From Flavobacterium ustbae (GTDB lineage: Bacteria > Bacteroidota > Bacteroidia > Flavobacteriales > Flavobacteriaceae), in contig NZ_RPOC01000008.1 of the NCBI RefSeq assembly GCF_003946915.1, positions 155,097-219,096 on the forward strand: DNA of 64,000 bases, written 5' to 3'. Shown piece after piece: positions 53,935 to 63,900 of the stretch. The notes beneath the pieces were generated by a model, which saw only the letters and a program-made list of their open reading frames with translations, was not told the DNA's origin and searched no databases. Made by a program: the position numbers and the translations under genes. Position 1 is the stretch's first letter, and each line of letters begins with the position of its first letter.

Positions 53935-55125
53935 ATGACAAGTTTGTTGGTAATTATAGTTTTAGTTTTATTAGCGGTTGCATTATGGCAATTGACGAAG
54001 ATATTTGATCTTACTCAGGTAGGAACTTCTTCGGATGATTCTCAGGTTGCATCGGATAATGATAATAACATTCAAGGATATATCATGTTTGGCTTTTTAG
54101 CTTTCATTTATATATTTACGATTTATGGTTTACTAAAATGGGGTAATTTGGCACTTCATACCCCTGCTTCTGAGCACGGTGGTTTAGTAGATAATTTAAT
54201 GAATATTACTTGGGTTTTAATTTTTACAGTTCAAGTAATTACACAAGGTTTATTATATTGGTTCTCTTTTAAATATAAAGGTAACAAAGATAAAAAAGCA
54301 TTGTTCTTTGCTGATAGTAATAAATTAGAAGCAATTTGGAGTATTATCCCTTCTGTTGTTTTAGCTTGTTTAATTCTTTATGGATTATATGCTTGGAATA
54401 ACATTATGTTCGTTGATAAAGATGAAGATGTAATCGAGATTGAATTATATGCTCAGCAATTTAAATGGACTGCAAGATATGCTGGACAAGATAACGTATT
54501 AGGTAAAGCGAACGTACGTTTGATCGAAGGAATAAATACATTAGGAGTTGATATGTCTGATCCTAATGCTCAAGATGATATCGTAGTTTCTGAATTGCAT
54601 ATTCCTAAAGGAAAAAAAGTTCACTTTAAAATGCGTTCTCAGGATGTATTGCACTCTGCTTACTTCCCTCACTTTAGAGCACAAATGAACTGTGTTCCTG
54701 GTATGGTTACTGAATTTGCTTTCGTACCAACTTATACTACTTCAGAATATAGAGAGTTACCATTTATGGTAGAAAAAGTTGCAAATATCAACAAACTTAG
54801 AGCTGAAAGAAGTACTGAGTTAGTTGCAAAAGGTGGTACAGCTTTAGATCCTTATACATTTGATTACCTATTATTATGTAATAAAATTTGTGGAGCTTCT
54901 CACTACAATATGCAAATGAAAGTTGTAGTTGATACTCCAGAAGATTACAAAAAATGGTTAAGCGAGAAAACTACTTTAGCTCAAGATATTAAAGCAGCAG
55001 CAGCTGCAGAGAAACCAGCTGAAGGAGCTGCACCAACTGCAGACTCTACTGCAAAAGTAATCGATACTGTAAAAGCAGTAGTTGATACGGTAAAAGCGGC
55101 TGTAGCTAAAGTTGCGATGAAATAA
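53935..55125 (+). CDS. coxB: Cytochrome c oxidase subunit II
   Basis: 396 residues. Three hydrophobic helices (one at the N terminus, two near 45-130) and a periplasmic CuA domain. CuA ligands lie in LHSAYFPHFRAQMNCVPGM and CNKICGASHYNM. The C terminus carries an Ala/Lys-rich tail of about 45 residues. It takes electrons from the ActA/ActE hemes to the heme-copper site. Directly behind actF, so a supercomplex is expected. Confidence 0.93.
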   Translation: MTSLLVIIVLVLLAVALWQLTKIFDLTQVGTSSDDSQVASDNDNNIQGYIMFGFLAFIYIFTIYGLLKWGNLALHTPASEHGGLVDNLMNITWVLIFTVQVITQGLLYWFSFKYKGNKDKKALFFADSNKLEAIWSIIPSVVLACLILYGLYAWNNIMFVDKDEDVIEIELYAQQFKWTARYAGQDNVLGKANVRLIEGINTLGVDMSDPNAQDDIVVSELHIPKGKKVHFKMRSQDVLHSAYFPHFRAQMNCVPGMVTEFAFVPTYTTSEYRELPFMVEKVANINKLRAERSTELVAKGGTALDPYTFDYLLLCNKICGASHYNMQMKVVVDTPEDYKKWLSEKTTLAQDIKAAAAAEKPAEGAAPTADSTAKVIDTVKAVVDTVKAAVAKVAMK

Positions 55126-55154
55126 TTAATTTAGAAAATTTAAAGTACACATAT

Positions 55155-56957
55155 ATGTCAGCAGAAGCGCACGATCACGATCACGGACACGATCACGAGC
55201 ACGAACATCATCATAAAGACACGTTTATTACTAAATATATTTTTAGTATAGACCACAAAATGATTGCTAAACAATACTTGATTACTGGTATTATTATGGG
55301 AATCATTGGTATTGCAATGTCTTTATTATTTAGAATGCAGTTAGCGTGGCCAGAAGAGTCTTTCAAGATATTTAATGTTTTATTAGGAGATAAATTTGCA
55401 CCTGATGGTGTAATGGCAAATGATATTTATCTGGCTTTAGTTACAATTCACGGTACCATCATGGTATTCTTTGTACTGACGGCAGGCTTAAGTGGAACTT
55501 TCAGTAACTTATTGATTCCGCTTCAAATTGGAGCTAGAGATATGGCGTCTGGATTCATGAATATGATTTCATACTGGTTATTTTTCTTATCAGCTGTTAT
55601 AATGTTATGTTCTTTATTTGTTGAAGCTGGACCAGCATCTGCAGGATGGACAATCTATCCTCCTTTGAGTGCATTGCCACAAGCAATTCCAGGATCAGGA
55701 ACAGGTATGACATTATGGTTAGTATCTATGGCTATTTTCATCGCATCTTCTTTGATGGGATCTTTAAATTACATTGTTACTGTACTTAACTTAAGAACTA
55801 AAGGAATGTCTATGACTAGACTTCCGCTTACAATCTGGACTTTTTTCGTAACAGCTATCATTGGTGTTATTTCATTTCCAGTTTTATTATCTGCAGCTTT
55901 ATTGTTGATCTTTGATAGAAGTTTTGGTACTTCATTCTTCTTATCTGATATCTATATTGCTGGAGAAGTTTTACACTACCAAGGTGGTTCACCTGTATTG
56001 TTCGAGCACTTATTCTGGTTCTTAGGTCACCCTGAGGTTTACATCGTAATCTTACCAGCGATGGGTCTTGTTTCTGAAATTATGGCAACAAATGCTCGTA
56101 AACCTATCTTTGGTTACAGAGCGATGATCATGTCAGTTCTTGCAATTGCATTCTTATCAACAATCGTTTGGGGTCACCACATGTTTATTTCAGGTATGAA
56201 TCCTTTCTTAGGATCTGTATTTACTTTTACAACTTTATTGATTGCAATTCCATCTGCTGTAAAAGCATTTAACTGGATTACAACTTTATGGAAAGGTAAC
56301 TTACAATTTAACCCTGCAATGTTGTTCTCTATTGGAATGGTTTCTACTTTCATTACTGGAGGTTTAACAGGTATCATTTTAGGAGATAGTACTTTAGATA
56401 TTAACGTTCACGATACATATTTCGTAATTGCTCACTTTCACTTAGTAATGGGTATCTCTGCACTTTACGGAATGTTTGCTGGTATTTACCATTGGTTCCC
56501 TAAAATGTACGGAAGAATGTTAAATAAAAACTTAGGTTATATCCACTTCTGGGTAACAGCAGTTTGTGCTTATGGAGTTTTCTTCCCAATGCACTTTATC
56601 GGATTAGCAGGTTTGCCAAGACGTTATTATACTAACACAAACTTCCCATTATTTGATGACTTGCAAAATGTTAATGTTTTAATTACAACATTTGCTCTTG
56701 TAGGAGGTGCGTTCCAGTTAGTATTCTTATACAACTTCTTTAGCAGTATTTTCTACGGTAAGAAAGCAGTTCAAAACCCATGGAAATCTACTACATTAGA
56801 ATGGACTACACCAGTTGAGCATATTCACGGAAACTGGCCAGGAGAAATTCCTCACGTATACCGTTGGCCGTATGACTACAGTAACCCAAATCATGATGTA
56901 GATTTTGTTCCTCAAAATGTACCAATGAAAGAAGGTGAAGAAGTTTTACACCACTAA
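55155..56957 (+). CDS. coxA: Cytochrome c oxidase subunit I
   Basis: 600 residues, twelve membrane helices. WFLGHPEVYIVILPAMG near residue 290 gives the CuB histidine with its cross-linked Tyr, WGHHMFISG the next CuB ligands, and IAHFHLVMG near 420 the heme ligands. The N terminus holds nine His among the first 20 residues. Catalytic subunit, reducing oxygen and pumping protons. Subunits III and IV are not in this operon. Confidence 0.95.
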   Translation: MSAEAHDHDHGHDHEHEHHHKDTFITKYIFSIDHKMIAKQYLITGIIMGIIGIAMSLLFRMQLAWPEESFKIFNVLLGDKFAPDGVMANDIYLALVTIHGTIMVFFVLTAGLSGTFSNLLIPLQIGARDMASGFMNMISYWLFFLSAVIMLCSLFVEAGPASAGWTIYPPLSALPQAIPGSGTGMTLWLVSMAIFIASSLMGSLNYIVTVLNLRTKGMSMTRLPLTIWTFFVTAIIGVISFPVLLSAALLLIFDRSFGTSFFLSDIYIAGEVLHYQGGSPVLFEHLFWFLGHPEVYIVILPAMGLVSEIMATNARKPIFGYRAMIMSVLAIAFLSTIVWGHHMFISGMNPFLGSVFTFTTLLIAIPSAVKAFNWITTLWKGNLQFNPAMLFSIGMVSTFITGGLTGIILGDSTLDINVHDTYFVIAHFHLVMGISALYGMFAGIYHWFPKMYGRMLNKNLGYIHFWVTAVCAYGVFFPMHFIGLAGLPRRYYTNTNFPLFDDLQNVNVLITTFALVGGAFQLVFLYNFFSSIFYGKKAVQNPWKSTTLEWTTPVEHIHGNWPGEIPHVYRWPYDYSNPNHDVDFVPQNVPMKEGEEVLHH

Positions 56958-56961
56958 AAAT

Positions 56962-57000
56962 AAAAAAGAAAGACCATCTGTAAAGATGGTCTTTCTTTTT
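56962..57000 (+). terminator. Terminator of the act-cox operon
   Basis: AAAGAAAGACCATCT / AGATGGTCTTTCTTT arms with a 4-nt loop and A/T flanks. Confidence 0.9.
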
Positions 57001-57006
57001 TATAAA

Positions 57007-57080
57007 AATTCCACTTCCAAATTCCAATAAGGCTTATAAACTATTGGAATTTGGAATTTCTTATTTGGAATTTGAATTTT
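57007..57080. repeat. GGAATTT heptamer repeat with inverted arms
   Basis: CCAAATTCCAATA on the left and TATTGGAATTTGG on the right around a loop, then another GGAATTT unit. Same class as 5942-5986. It lies upstream of the ruvB promoter. Confidence 0.65.
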
Positions 57081-57109
57081 ATTGTGTTTTACAAACTGAT
57101 TAGTTTATA

Positions 57110-57117
57110 TATCTTTG
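57110..57117 (+). promoter_or_regulatory. Promoter -7 box of ruvB
   Basis: TATCTTTG ends five bases before the ruvB ATG at 57122. The expected start point is at or next to the ATG, so the mRNA may be leaderless. Confidence 0.5.
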
Positions 57118-57121
57118 TAGG

Positions 57122-58147
57122 ATGAATGAAAATCTCGATCCTACTACTAAAGGATATAACTCAGAAGAGTTAGATCTTGAAAAAAGATTGCGTCCGCTGT
57201 CATTTGATGATTTTGCCGGACAAGATCAAGTTTTGGAAAATTTAAAAGTATTTGTTGCTGCCGCAAATCAGCGTGGTGAAGCACTTGATCATGCACTTTT
57301 TCATGGCCCTCCAGGTCTTGGAAAAACGACTTTGGCAAATATTTTAGCTAATGAATTGCAGGTTGGGATTAAAATTACTTCTGGTCCCGTTTTAGATAAG
57401 CCTGGTGATTTAGCTGGTTTGCTAACTAACTTAGATGAAAGAGATGTTTTATTCATTGATGAGATTCACCGATTGAGCCCCGTTGTAGAAGAATATTTGT
57501 ACTCGGCAATGGAGGATTTTAAGATTGATATTATGATTGAATCGGGTCCAAATGCCAGAACTGTCCAAATCAATTTAAATCCCTTTACTTTGATTGGAGC
57601 GACTACACGTTCAGGATTATTAACTGCTCCAATGCGTGCCCGTTTCGGAATATCATCACGATTACAATATTATACCACTGAACTTTTAACGACTATCGTT
57701 GAAAGAAGTGCTTCTATATTAAAAATGCCAATAGACTTGGAAGCTGCTATAGAAATTGCAGGTAGAAGTCGTGGCACTCCTCGTATCGCAAATGCGTTGC
57801 TAAGACGTGTTCGAGATTTTGCCCAGATTAAAGGCAATGGAAGAATTGATATTGAAATTTCAAGATATGCCTTAAAAGCACTAAATGTAGATGCTCATGG
57901 TCTTGATGAAATGGATAACAAAATATTGCTTACCATTATCAATAAATTTAAAGGAGGACCTGTTGGACTTTCTACGTTGGCAACAGCAGTTAGCGAAAGC
58001 AGTGAAACAATCGAAGAGGTTTATGAACCTTTTTTAATTCAAGAAGGATTTATCATGAGAACACCTCGTGGAAGAGAAGTTACGGATAAAGCATATAAAC
58101 ATCTTGGGAAGATAAACACCAATATTCAAGGAGGTTTATTTGAATAA
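57122..58147 (+). CDS. ruvB: Holliday junction branch migration ATPase RuvB
   Basis: 341 residues. [20 protein letters not shown] opens the domain; Walker [15 protein letters not shown] near residues 60-73, Walker [24 protein letters not shown] near 111-133, sensor 1 [18 protein letters not shown] and the C-terminal winged helix ([18 protein letters not shown]) are all present. Drives branch migration with RuvA. Heads an operon with a P450 and queG, 9 bp apart. Confidence 0.97.
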   Translation: MNENLDPTTKGYNSEELDLEKRLRPLSFDDFAGQDQVLENLKVFVAAANQRGEALDHALFHGPPGLGKTTLANILANELQVGIKITSGPVLDKPGDLAGLLTNLDERDVLFIDEIHRLSPVVEEYLYSAMEDFKIDIMIESGPNARTVQINLNPFTLIGATTRSGLLTAPMRARFGISSRLQYYTTELLTTIVERSASILKMPIDLEAAIEIAGRSRGTPRIANALLRRVRDFAQIKGNGRIDIEISRYALKALNVDAHGLDEMDNKILLTIINKFKGGPVGLSTLATAVSESSETIEEVYEPFLIQEGFIMRTPRGREVTDKAYKHLGKINTNIQGGLFE

Positions 58148-58156
58148 TTAGTAGAA

Positions 58157-59503
58157 ATGTCTCTAACTAAAAAATATAATTACCCGCCAAAACTATCTAT
58201 TTTTAGATTTTTTAAGGATGCAGAAGGAGTTCGTAGAAATCCTATACCATATCATAAAAAATATTTTGAACGTTTTGGTGATTCTTTTTCTATTAAAATA
58301 GGAAAATCAAAGCACATCATTCTGTCAAGGGATAATGATGTTGCGCAATATATACTGCAGAAAAATCATAAGAATTATCATAAATCTAAGTTTCAGTCTG
58401 TTTATCTGTCTAAATATTTAGGGAAAGGATTGCTTACTGTTGATGGAGAATTTTGGTTAAAGCAAAGAAGACTTATTCAGCCAGCATTTCATAAACAGAA
58501 AATGAATCAGTTGGTTGAAAATATGAAAACAACAATTGTTTCTGAGTTGGAAGGGATAATTCCAAATGATAAAGTGGATCTTTTTCCTGTCATGAGTGAA
58601 TTGGCTTTTAATGTTGTTGCCAAATCGTTATTTCAGTTTTCTATTGCGGATGAAAAGCTAAATAGAATTAAATATATTATTGAGACAGTTCAGAATTTTC
58701 TAATTAAAGAAATAAGACTGCCTCATAAAGCATGGTGGTTTTCTGTTACAGGCCAGGTAAAGAAACATCTTCAATTGGCTGAAGAAAACAATGAAATCAT
58801 TAGAGGGATAATTGAAGATAGAACTGCTTCTAAAATAGAAGTAAATGATTTACTCAATATGCTACTGGAAACTCGCTATGAAGATACTGGTGAAGGAATG
58901 TCTATTGAGCAGTTAATAGATGAAATTAAGATTCTTTTCATTGCAGGACATGAAACTACTGCTAACGCCCTAACTTTTACATTGTATTTATTAGGAAATC
59001 ATCCAGATATACAACAAAAAATACTTGAAGAAATTCTTGAAGTTGAATCTGAAAGCGATGATATTGTAGAGCAGTTGCAAAAAATGATTTATATAAATGC
59101 TGTTTTGAATGAATCAATGCGTTTGTATCCTCCTGCGTGGATCACAGACAGACAAAATGTAGAAGATGATATTTTAGGAGATTTCAATATTAAAAAAGAT
59201 ACTCTGATTGGTGTTTCTTTTTATGAGCTGCATCGAAATCCTAAATATTGGGAAAACCCAGATGATTTTAATCCGAACCGTTTTTTAGGAGAACAGAAAA
59301 AACATTCTATGCAATATTTTTATCCCTTTGGAGCAGGACCAAGAATGTGTATTGGTGCTGGTTTTGCTATTTATGAAATGTGTTTGGCAATTTCACACAT
59401 TGTAAAAAAATATAAAATTGTTTCAGTAGGAGATACTGTCAATTTTAATCCGTTGATTACCTTAAAACCTGTTGGTATTGAAGTTGTTTTTTCTAAAAGA
59501 TAA
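58157..59503 (+). CDS. Cytochrome P450
   Basis: 448 residues. The I-helix AGHETT (263-268), the ExxR motif ESMR (319-322) and the heme loop [10 protein letters not shown] with the heme Cys near 398 are intact. Such enzymes insert oxygen into a substrate, here not known; fatty acids or small terpenoids are guesses. No signal peptide, so soluble or membrane-near. The redox partner is not adjacent. It is sandwiched between ruvB (9 bp) and queG (stop/start share one base), an unusual setting for a P450. Confidence 0.94.
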   Translation: MSLTKKYNYPPKLSIFRFFKDAEGVRRNPIPYHKKYFERFGDSFSIKIGKSKHIILSRDNDVAQYILQKNHKNYHKSKFQSVYLSKYLGKGLLTVDGEFWLKQRRLIQPAFHKQKMNQLVENMKTTIVSELEGIIPNDKVDLFPVMSELAFNVVAKSLFQFSIADEKLNRIKYIIETVQNFLIKEIRLPHKAWWFSVTGQVKKHLQLAEENNEIIRGIIEDRTASKIEVNDLLNMLLETRYEDTGEGMSIEQLIDEIKILFIAGHETTANALTFTLYLLGNHPDIQQKILEEILEVESESDDIVEQLQKMIYINAVLNESMRLYPPAWITDRQNVEDDILGDFNIKKDTLIGVSFYELHRNPKYWENPDDFNPNRFLGEQKKHSMQYFYPFGAGPRMCIGAGFAIYEMCLAISHIVKKYKIVSVGDTVNFNPLITLKPVGIEVVFSKR

Positions 59504-60426
59504 TGATTAATTCTAAAGAAAAATATTCGAAGTTTATAAAAGAACAAGCAAAAAGGCTTGGGTTCCTTTCTTGCGGTATATCGAAAGCAGGATTTTTAGA
59601 ACAAGAAGCTCCTCGGCTTGAAAACTGGTTAAAGAACAATCGAAATGGTCAGATGGCTTATATGGAAAACCATTTTGATAAACGTTTAGATCCAACTTTA
59701 TTGGTAGATGATGGTAAAAGTGTCGTATCGCTTTTGCTTAATTATTATCCCGATTCGATACAAAACGACGAAAGTTTTAAGATTTCAAAATATGCCTACG
59801 GACAAGATTATCATTTTGTAATAAAAGACAAATTGAAGGAATTGCTACATTCAATTCAAGAAAATATTGGAGATGTGTCGGGACGTGCCTTTGTTGATTC
59901 GGCACCTGTTTTAGATAAAGCGTGGGCTGCCAAAAGCGGTTTGGGATGGATTGGAAAAAACAGTAATCTGATTACTCAAAAAGTCGGCTCTTTTTACTTC
60001 ATTGCCGAACTTATTATTGATTTAGATTTAGAATATGATCATGCAGTTACAGATCACTGTGGGTCTTGTACGGCTTGTATAGACGCGTGTCCCACGCAAG
60101 CAATTGTAGCTCCCTATATTGTCGATGGCAGTAAATGTATTTCTTACTACACCATCGAACTCAAAGAAAACCTTCCCGAAGAAATGAAAGGAAAGTTTGA
60201 CGAATGGATGTTTGGATGTGATACCTGTCAAGACGTTTGTCCGTGGAATCGATTTTCTAAACCCCATTCAGAACCTTTGTTCAATCCTAATCCAGATTTG
60301 CTTTCCTTCACTAAAAAAGACTGGATCGAAATTACCGAAGAAACCTTTAAACTGGTTTTTAAAAACTCTCCTATTAAAAGAACTAAATTTGATGGACTTA
60401 AACGAAATATTAAATTTTTACAATAA
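59503..60426 (+). CDS. queG: Epoxyqueuosine reductase QueG
   Basis: 307 residues. Reduces epoxyqueuosine to queuosine in tRNA with a cobalamin cofactor. [26 protein letters not shown] near residues 127-152 is the hallmark, and two clusters are supported by [13 protein letters not shown] and [10 protein letters not shown]. Cytosolic. Its ATG shares a base with the P450 stop. Links with the YhhQ-type transporter at 16482. Confidence 0.95.
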   Translation: MINSKEKYSKFIKEQAKRLGFLSCGISKAGFLEQEAPRLENWLKNNRNGQMAYMENHFDKRLDPTLLVDDGKSVVSLLLNYYPDSIQNDESFKISKYAYGQDYHFVIKDKLKELLHSIQENIGDVSGRAFVDSAPVLDKAWAAKSGLGWIGKNSNLITQKVGSFYFIAELIIDLDLEYDHAVTDHCGSCTACIDACPTQAIVAPYIVDGSKCISYYTIELKENLPEEMKGKFDEWMFGCDTCQDVCPWNRFSKPHSEPLFNPNPDLLSFTKKDWIEITEETFKLVFKNSPIKRTKFDGLKRNIKFLQ

Positions 60427-60911
60427 AATTTTAATTATTTGTTTTTCAGTTAATTATGTGTTTTGTTATAAATAAAATCCTATATTAATTTATTTGTGAT
60501 TTTGACATTTTGTTTGATTTTTCTGTCATATTGTGTTTTATTCGCAATTCTTTAAGAAAATAATAACCCTTCATTGTCAATTCTTTACGTTTTTCAGACT
60601 TCTGACGCGATTCATATTTGTTAAATTGTGTTGTTTGACGATTTTCTGTGCAGTTTATCGAGTAATATCTTAGGAATTTCAGGGTTTATCTACTTTCGTC
60701 GCTCCAAAACTACTAATTTAATCTTAAGACGACTATTATATGTGTCTCGCGTTGATGCTTATGGTAAAACTTTACTATTTCAGTGTTGAAAAAATCTTTT
60801 TCAATCACTCAAAATCCAATCCCTACAATTTTTCGTATTTCACCTATATGCCAAGAACGATCATCCGTTCTTTAGCATTTCAATTTTCTGTTCCACAAAC
60901 TCAAGTTGTCT
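60427..60911. promoter_or_regulatory. 485-bp gene-free leader region of the surface protein
   Basis: No ORF is supported. Two clear hairpins: TTGAAAAA / TTTTTCAA (60786-60804) and AAGAACG / CGTTCTT (60853-60872), 39 bases before the ATG. No full-consensus promoter was found. A long regulated leader is likely. Confidence 0.5.
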
Positions 60912-63900
60912 ATGCGTAACTTTACTTTTCCAAAGTTTAATTTATTTAAACTAAATTTTCTTATTTTATTTCTTTTACTAATTAGCTATAGTGCATCAGC
61001 TCAGTTTTTTGCAAAACATTACATTGCACCAGCACCTTGGCAATACACTAGTAGAGCAAATGAAATTATAATTGCTACTAATTCATTAACTCCGGTAAAT
61101 TTTACAATAACCAAAAGTGATGGTACTGCTATTGCCATGACCAAACCTGATGGTTCTGTAACCGGTACACTATCCACTGTAAAAGGAGCGCCAGCTGTTT
61201 ACAGATTTGTGGGAAATCCAAATGGTATACCATTTAATGATGCTAATACAGTTTATAATGATAGAGGTCTTATAATTACAGCCACTACTCCCGGAGGAGC
61301 TGTTTCAGTTAACTTAAGAAATGTTGCGTCTGATGCTATAGGAGAGGGAGGAGATAATTATATTAAAGGAAATGCCTCCTTAACTAGTTTTGGAGATGCA
61401 GGTATTGGTGTAGAATTCAGAGTGGGGTACTACCGTCTTATGGGAACGGCTAATAGAGAACGACCTTTTTATAGTGTTATGGCGATTAATAATAACACGC
61501 AATTGAAAGTAAACGGAAGCGTGGTAACAACCTTAGGAGCCGGGCAAAGTTATTTATTTAATGTTGCAATGGGATCTTTAGTAGAGTCATCTGGGCCTGT
61601 TGTAATGAATATGGGAGTGCGAATAGATGCTCCAGAAGCATGTGGAGACGGAACTTTTGATCAATTGCCTCCAATATCTGTTTTGGGAACAGAATATTTT
61701 TTGGAAAGGGGAAAAGGTAATAATACCGCTGAGCAGAGTACTGTTGTAGCCACGAAAGATAATACAACAGTGACAATAACAACTTTCACTAATACAGGAA
61801 CTGTATCTGGTACAACGACACAAGTATTAAATGCTGGTCAAGTTCATACATTTCAAAATGGTGTTACCGGCCAGCAGCTTTCAGCTTCAAGAGTTTTTGC
61901 AACCAGCAATGTTGCGGTTTATTCTGGTACAGCTGATAATTGCGAAGTTGATGTGTCGACAATTGCCCCTGTTTCAGCTTGTGGAGGATCTAATTTTGTG
62001 GAAACTTCGGCTTTTAAAGGATACAATAATGAAACATTAGATTATTTTGGCTATGTATTGTTAAGAAGCAGAACTGATGCGGTTATGCTAAATGGCGAGA
62101 ATTTAGAAACAAAAACGGGTACTGCTAGACGTCAATTAGGCTCAACAGGCTGGTATATCATTGATTTTAACAGGACTCAGATAAATAGTCCTAACACTAT
62201 TTCTATTAATAGTAATTCAAAGCTTACGGTTTCTATTGCTCAACAAGGTAATGGTTACTCTATGGCTGCTTTTTTCTCCAATTTTGCACAACAGCCAACA
62301 GCACCAAGAGAAACCTATATTGGGGTAGGTAGTTGTTTAAAACAATCAGCAGTATTAACAACAGATCCTGGATTTTCTCCATATGTATGGCGATATAATG
62401 GTGACGTTATTTCTGGGCAAACTTCAAATACAATTACAGTAACCAAAACAGGAACCTATACGGTAACATCGACATTATCTTGTGGAGTAAGTTCACAATC
62501 TTCTCCTATCACAGTTACACTTTGTAGTGATGTTGCAGTAGAAAAAAAGGTTAATGTTTCGAGTCAATGTATAGGCTCTGATGTTGTTTTTACAGTAACG
62601 GCTAAAAACTTGGGGCCATCTAATGCAGAAGGTGTTTCGGTAACGGATAAACTTCCTTCAGGATATACTTATGTTTCTTCTACACCTCCAACAGGAACTT
62701 CTTATGATAGTAATACTGGAGTTTGGACAATTTCGGGATTAAATAGTGGTGCAAGTCTAGATTTGACTATAACAGCTAAAGTTTCGGCTTCAGGAAATTA
62801 TACTAATACAGCAACCATTACATCTTCTAATGCAGATGATGCAACAGGAAATAATAGTGCTTCAGTTTCAGTGACACCGAATGCTTTACCTACAGCAGCA
62901 TCATTTAGCGGTACAAATGCTCCTATTTGTTCAGGATCAAATGCAGTTTTTACAATATCAGGAACATCGGGAAATGTTGTTACTTATTCGGGAGCAGCTT
63001 CAGGGACTGTAACAATAACTGGCGGAACAGCAACAGTTACAATACCAAACGTCACGTCAAATACGATTTTAAACTTAACTAATGTTAGTAACGGTACTTG
63101 TAATCGTGCGTTGATAGATACTCGTACAATAACAGTGAATGCTTTGCCTGGGGCGCCTTCAATCACTACAACTACTTCAAGAACTTTCTGTTCAGGCGGA
63201 AATGTGGTTCTTACTTCATCGGCTTCATCAGGAAACCAGTGGTTCAGAGACGGTTTAGCCATTTCAGGGGCAACCAATTCGACATATATCGCAGCTTCAA
63301 GCGGCTCATACACTGTCACATTTAATAACGGAACATGTACGAGCGGAGCTTCGTCAGCAGTGGTGGTAACAGTAAACGCTCTTCCTGCTACCCCTACAAT
63401 CACTCCAAGCGGATCTACAACTTTCTGCTCTGGAGGTAGCGTGACCCTCACTTCAAGCTCTGCAACTGGCAACGTATGGTCGACAGGGGCAACAACACAG
63501 GCGATCACAGTTTCGGTTTCAGGAAGTTATACAGTCCGTGTAACAGATGGGAATGGATGTCAGAGCGCAGCTTCTGCACCGGCTTCGGTAACAGTGAACC
63601 CTCTTCCTGCGGCTCCAAGCATCAGCGCTGGAGGCGCGACGACTTTCTGCTCTGGCGGAAATGTGGTTCTTACGTCATCGGCTTCATCAGGAAACCAGTG
63701 GTTCAGAGACGGTTCAGCCATTTCAGGGGCAACCAATTCGACATATACTGCAGCTTCATCAGGCTCATATACGGTTACGTTCAATAACGGAACATGCACA
63801 AGCGCAGCTTCTGCACCGGCTTCGGTAACGGTGAACCCTCTTCCTGCGGCTCCGAGCATCAGCGCTGGAGGCGCGACGACTTTCTGCTCTGGCGGAAATG

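Noticed and set aside
61558..62040. Small frames on both strands within the surface protein gene
   Set aside because: They overlap the open adhesin frame and show no protein-like composition.
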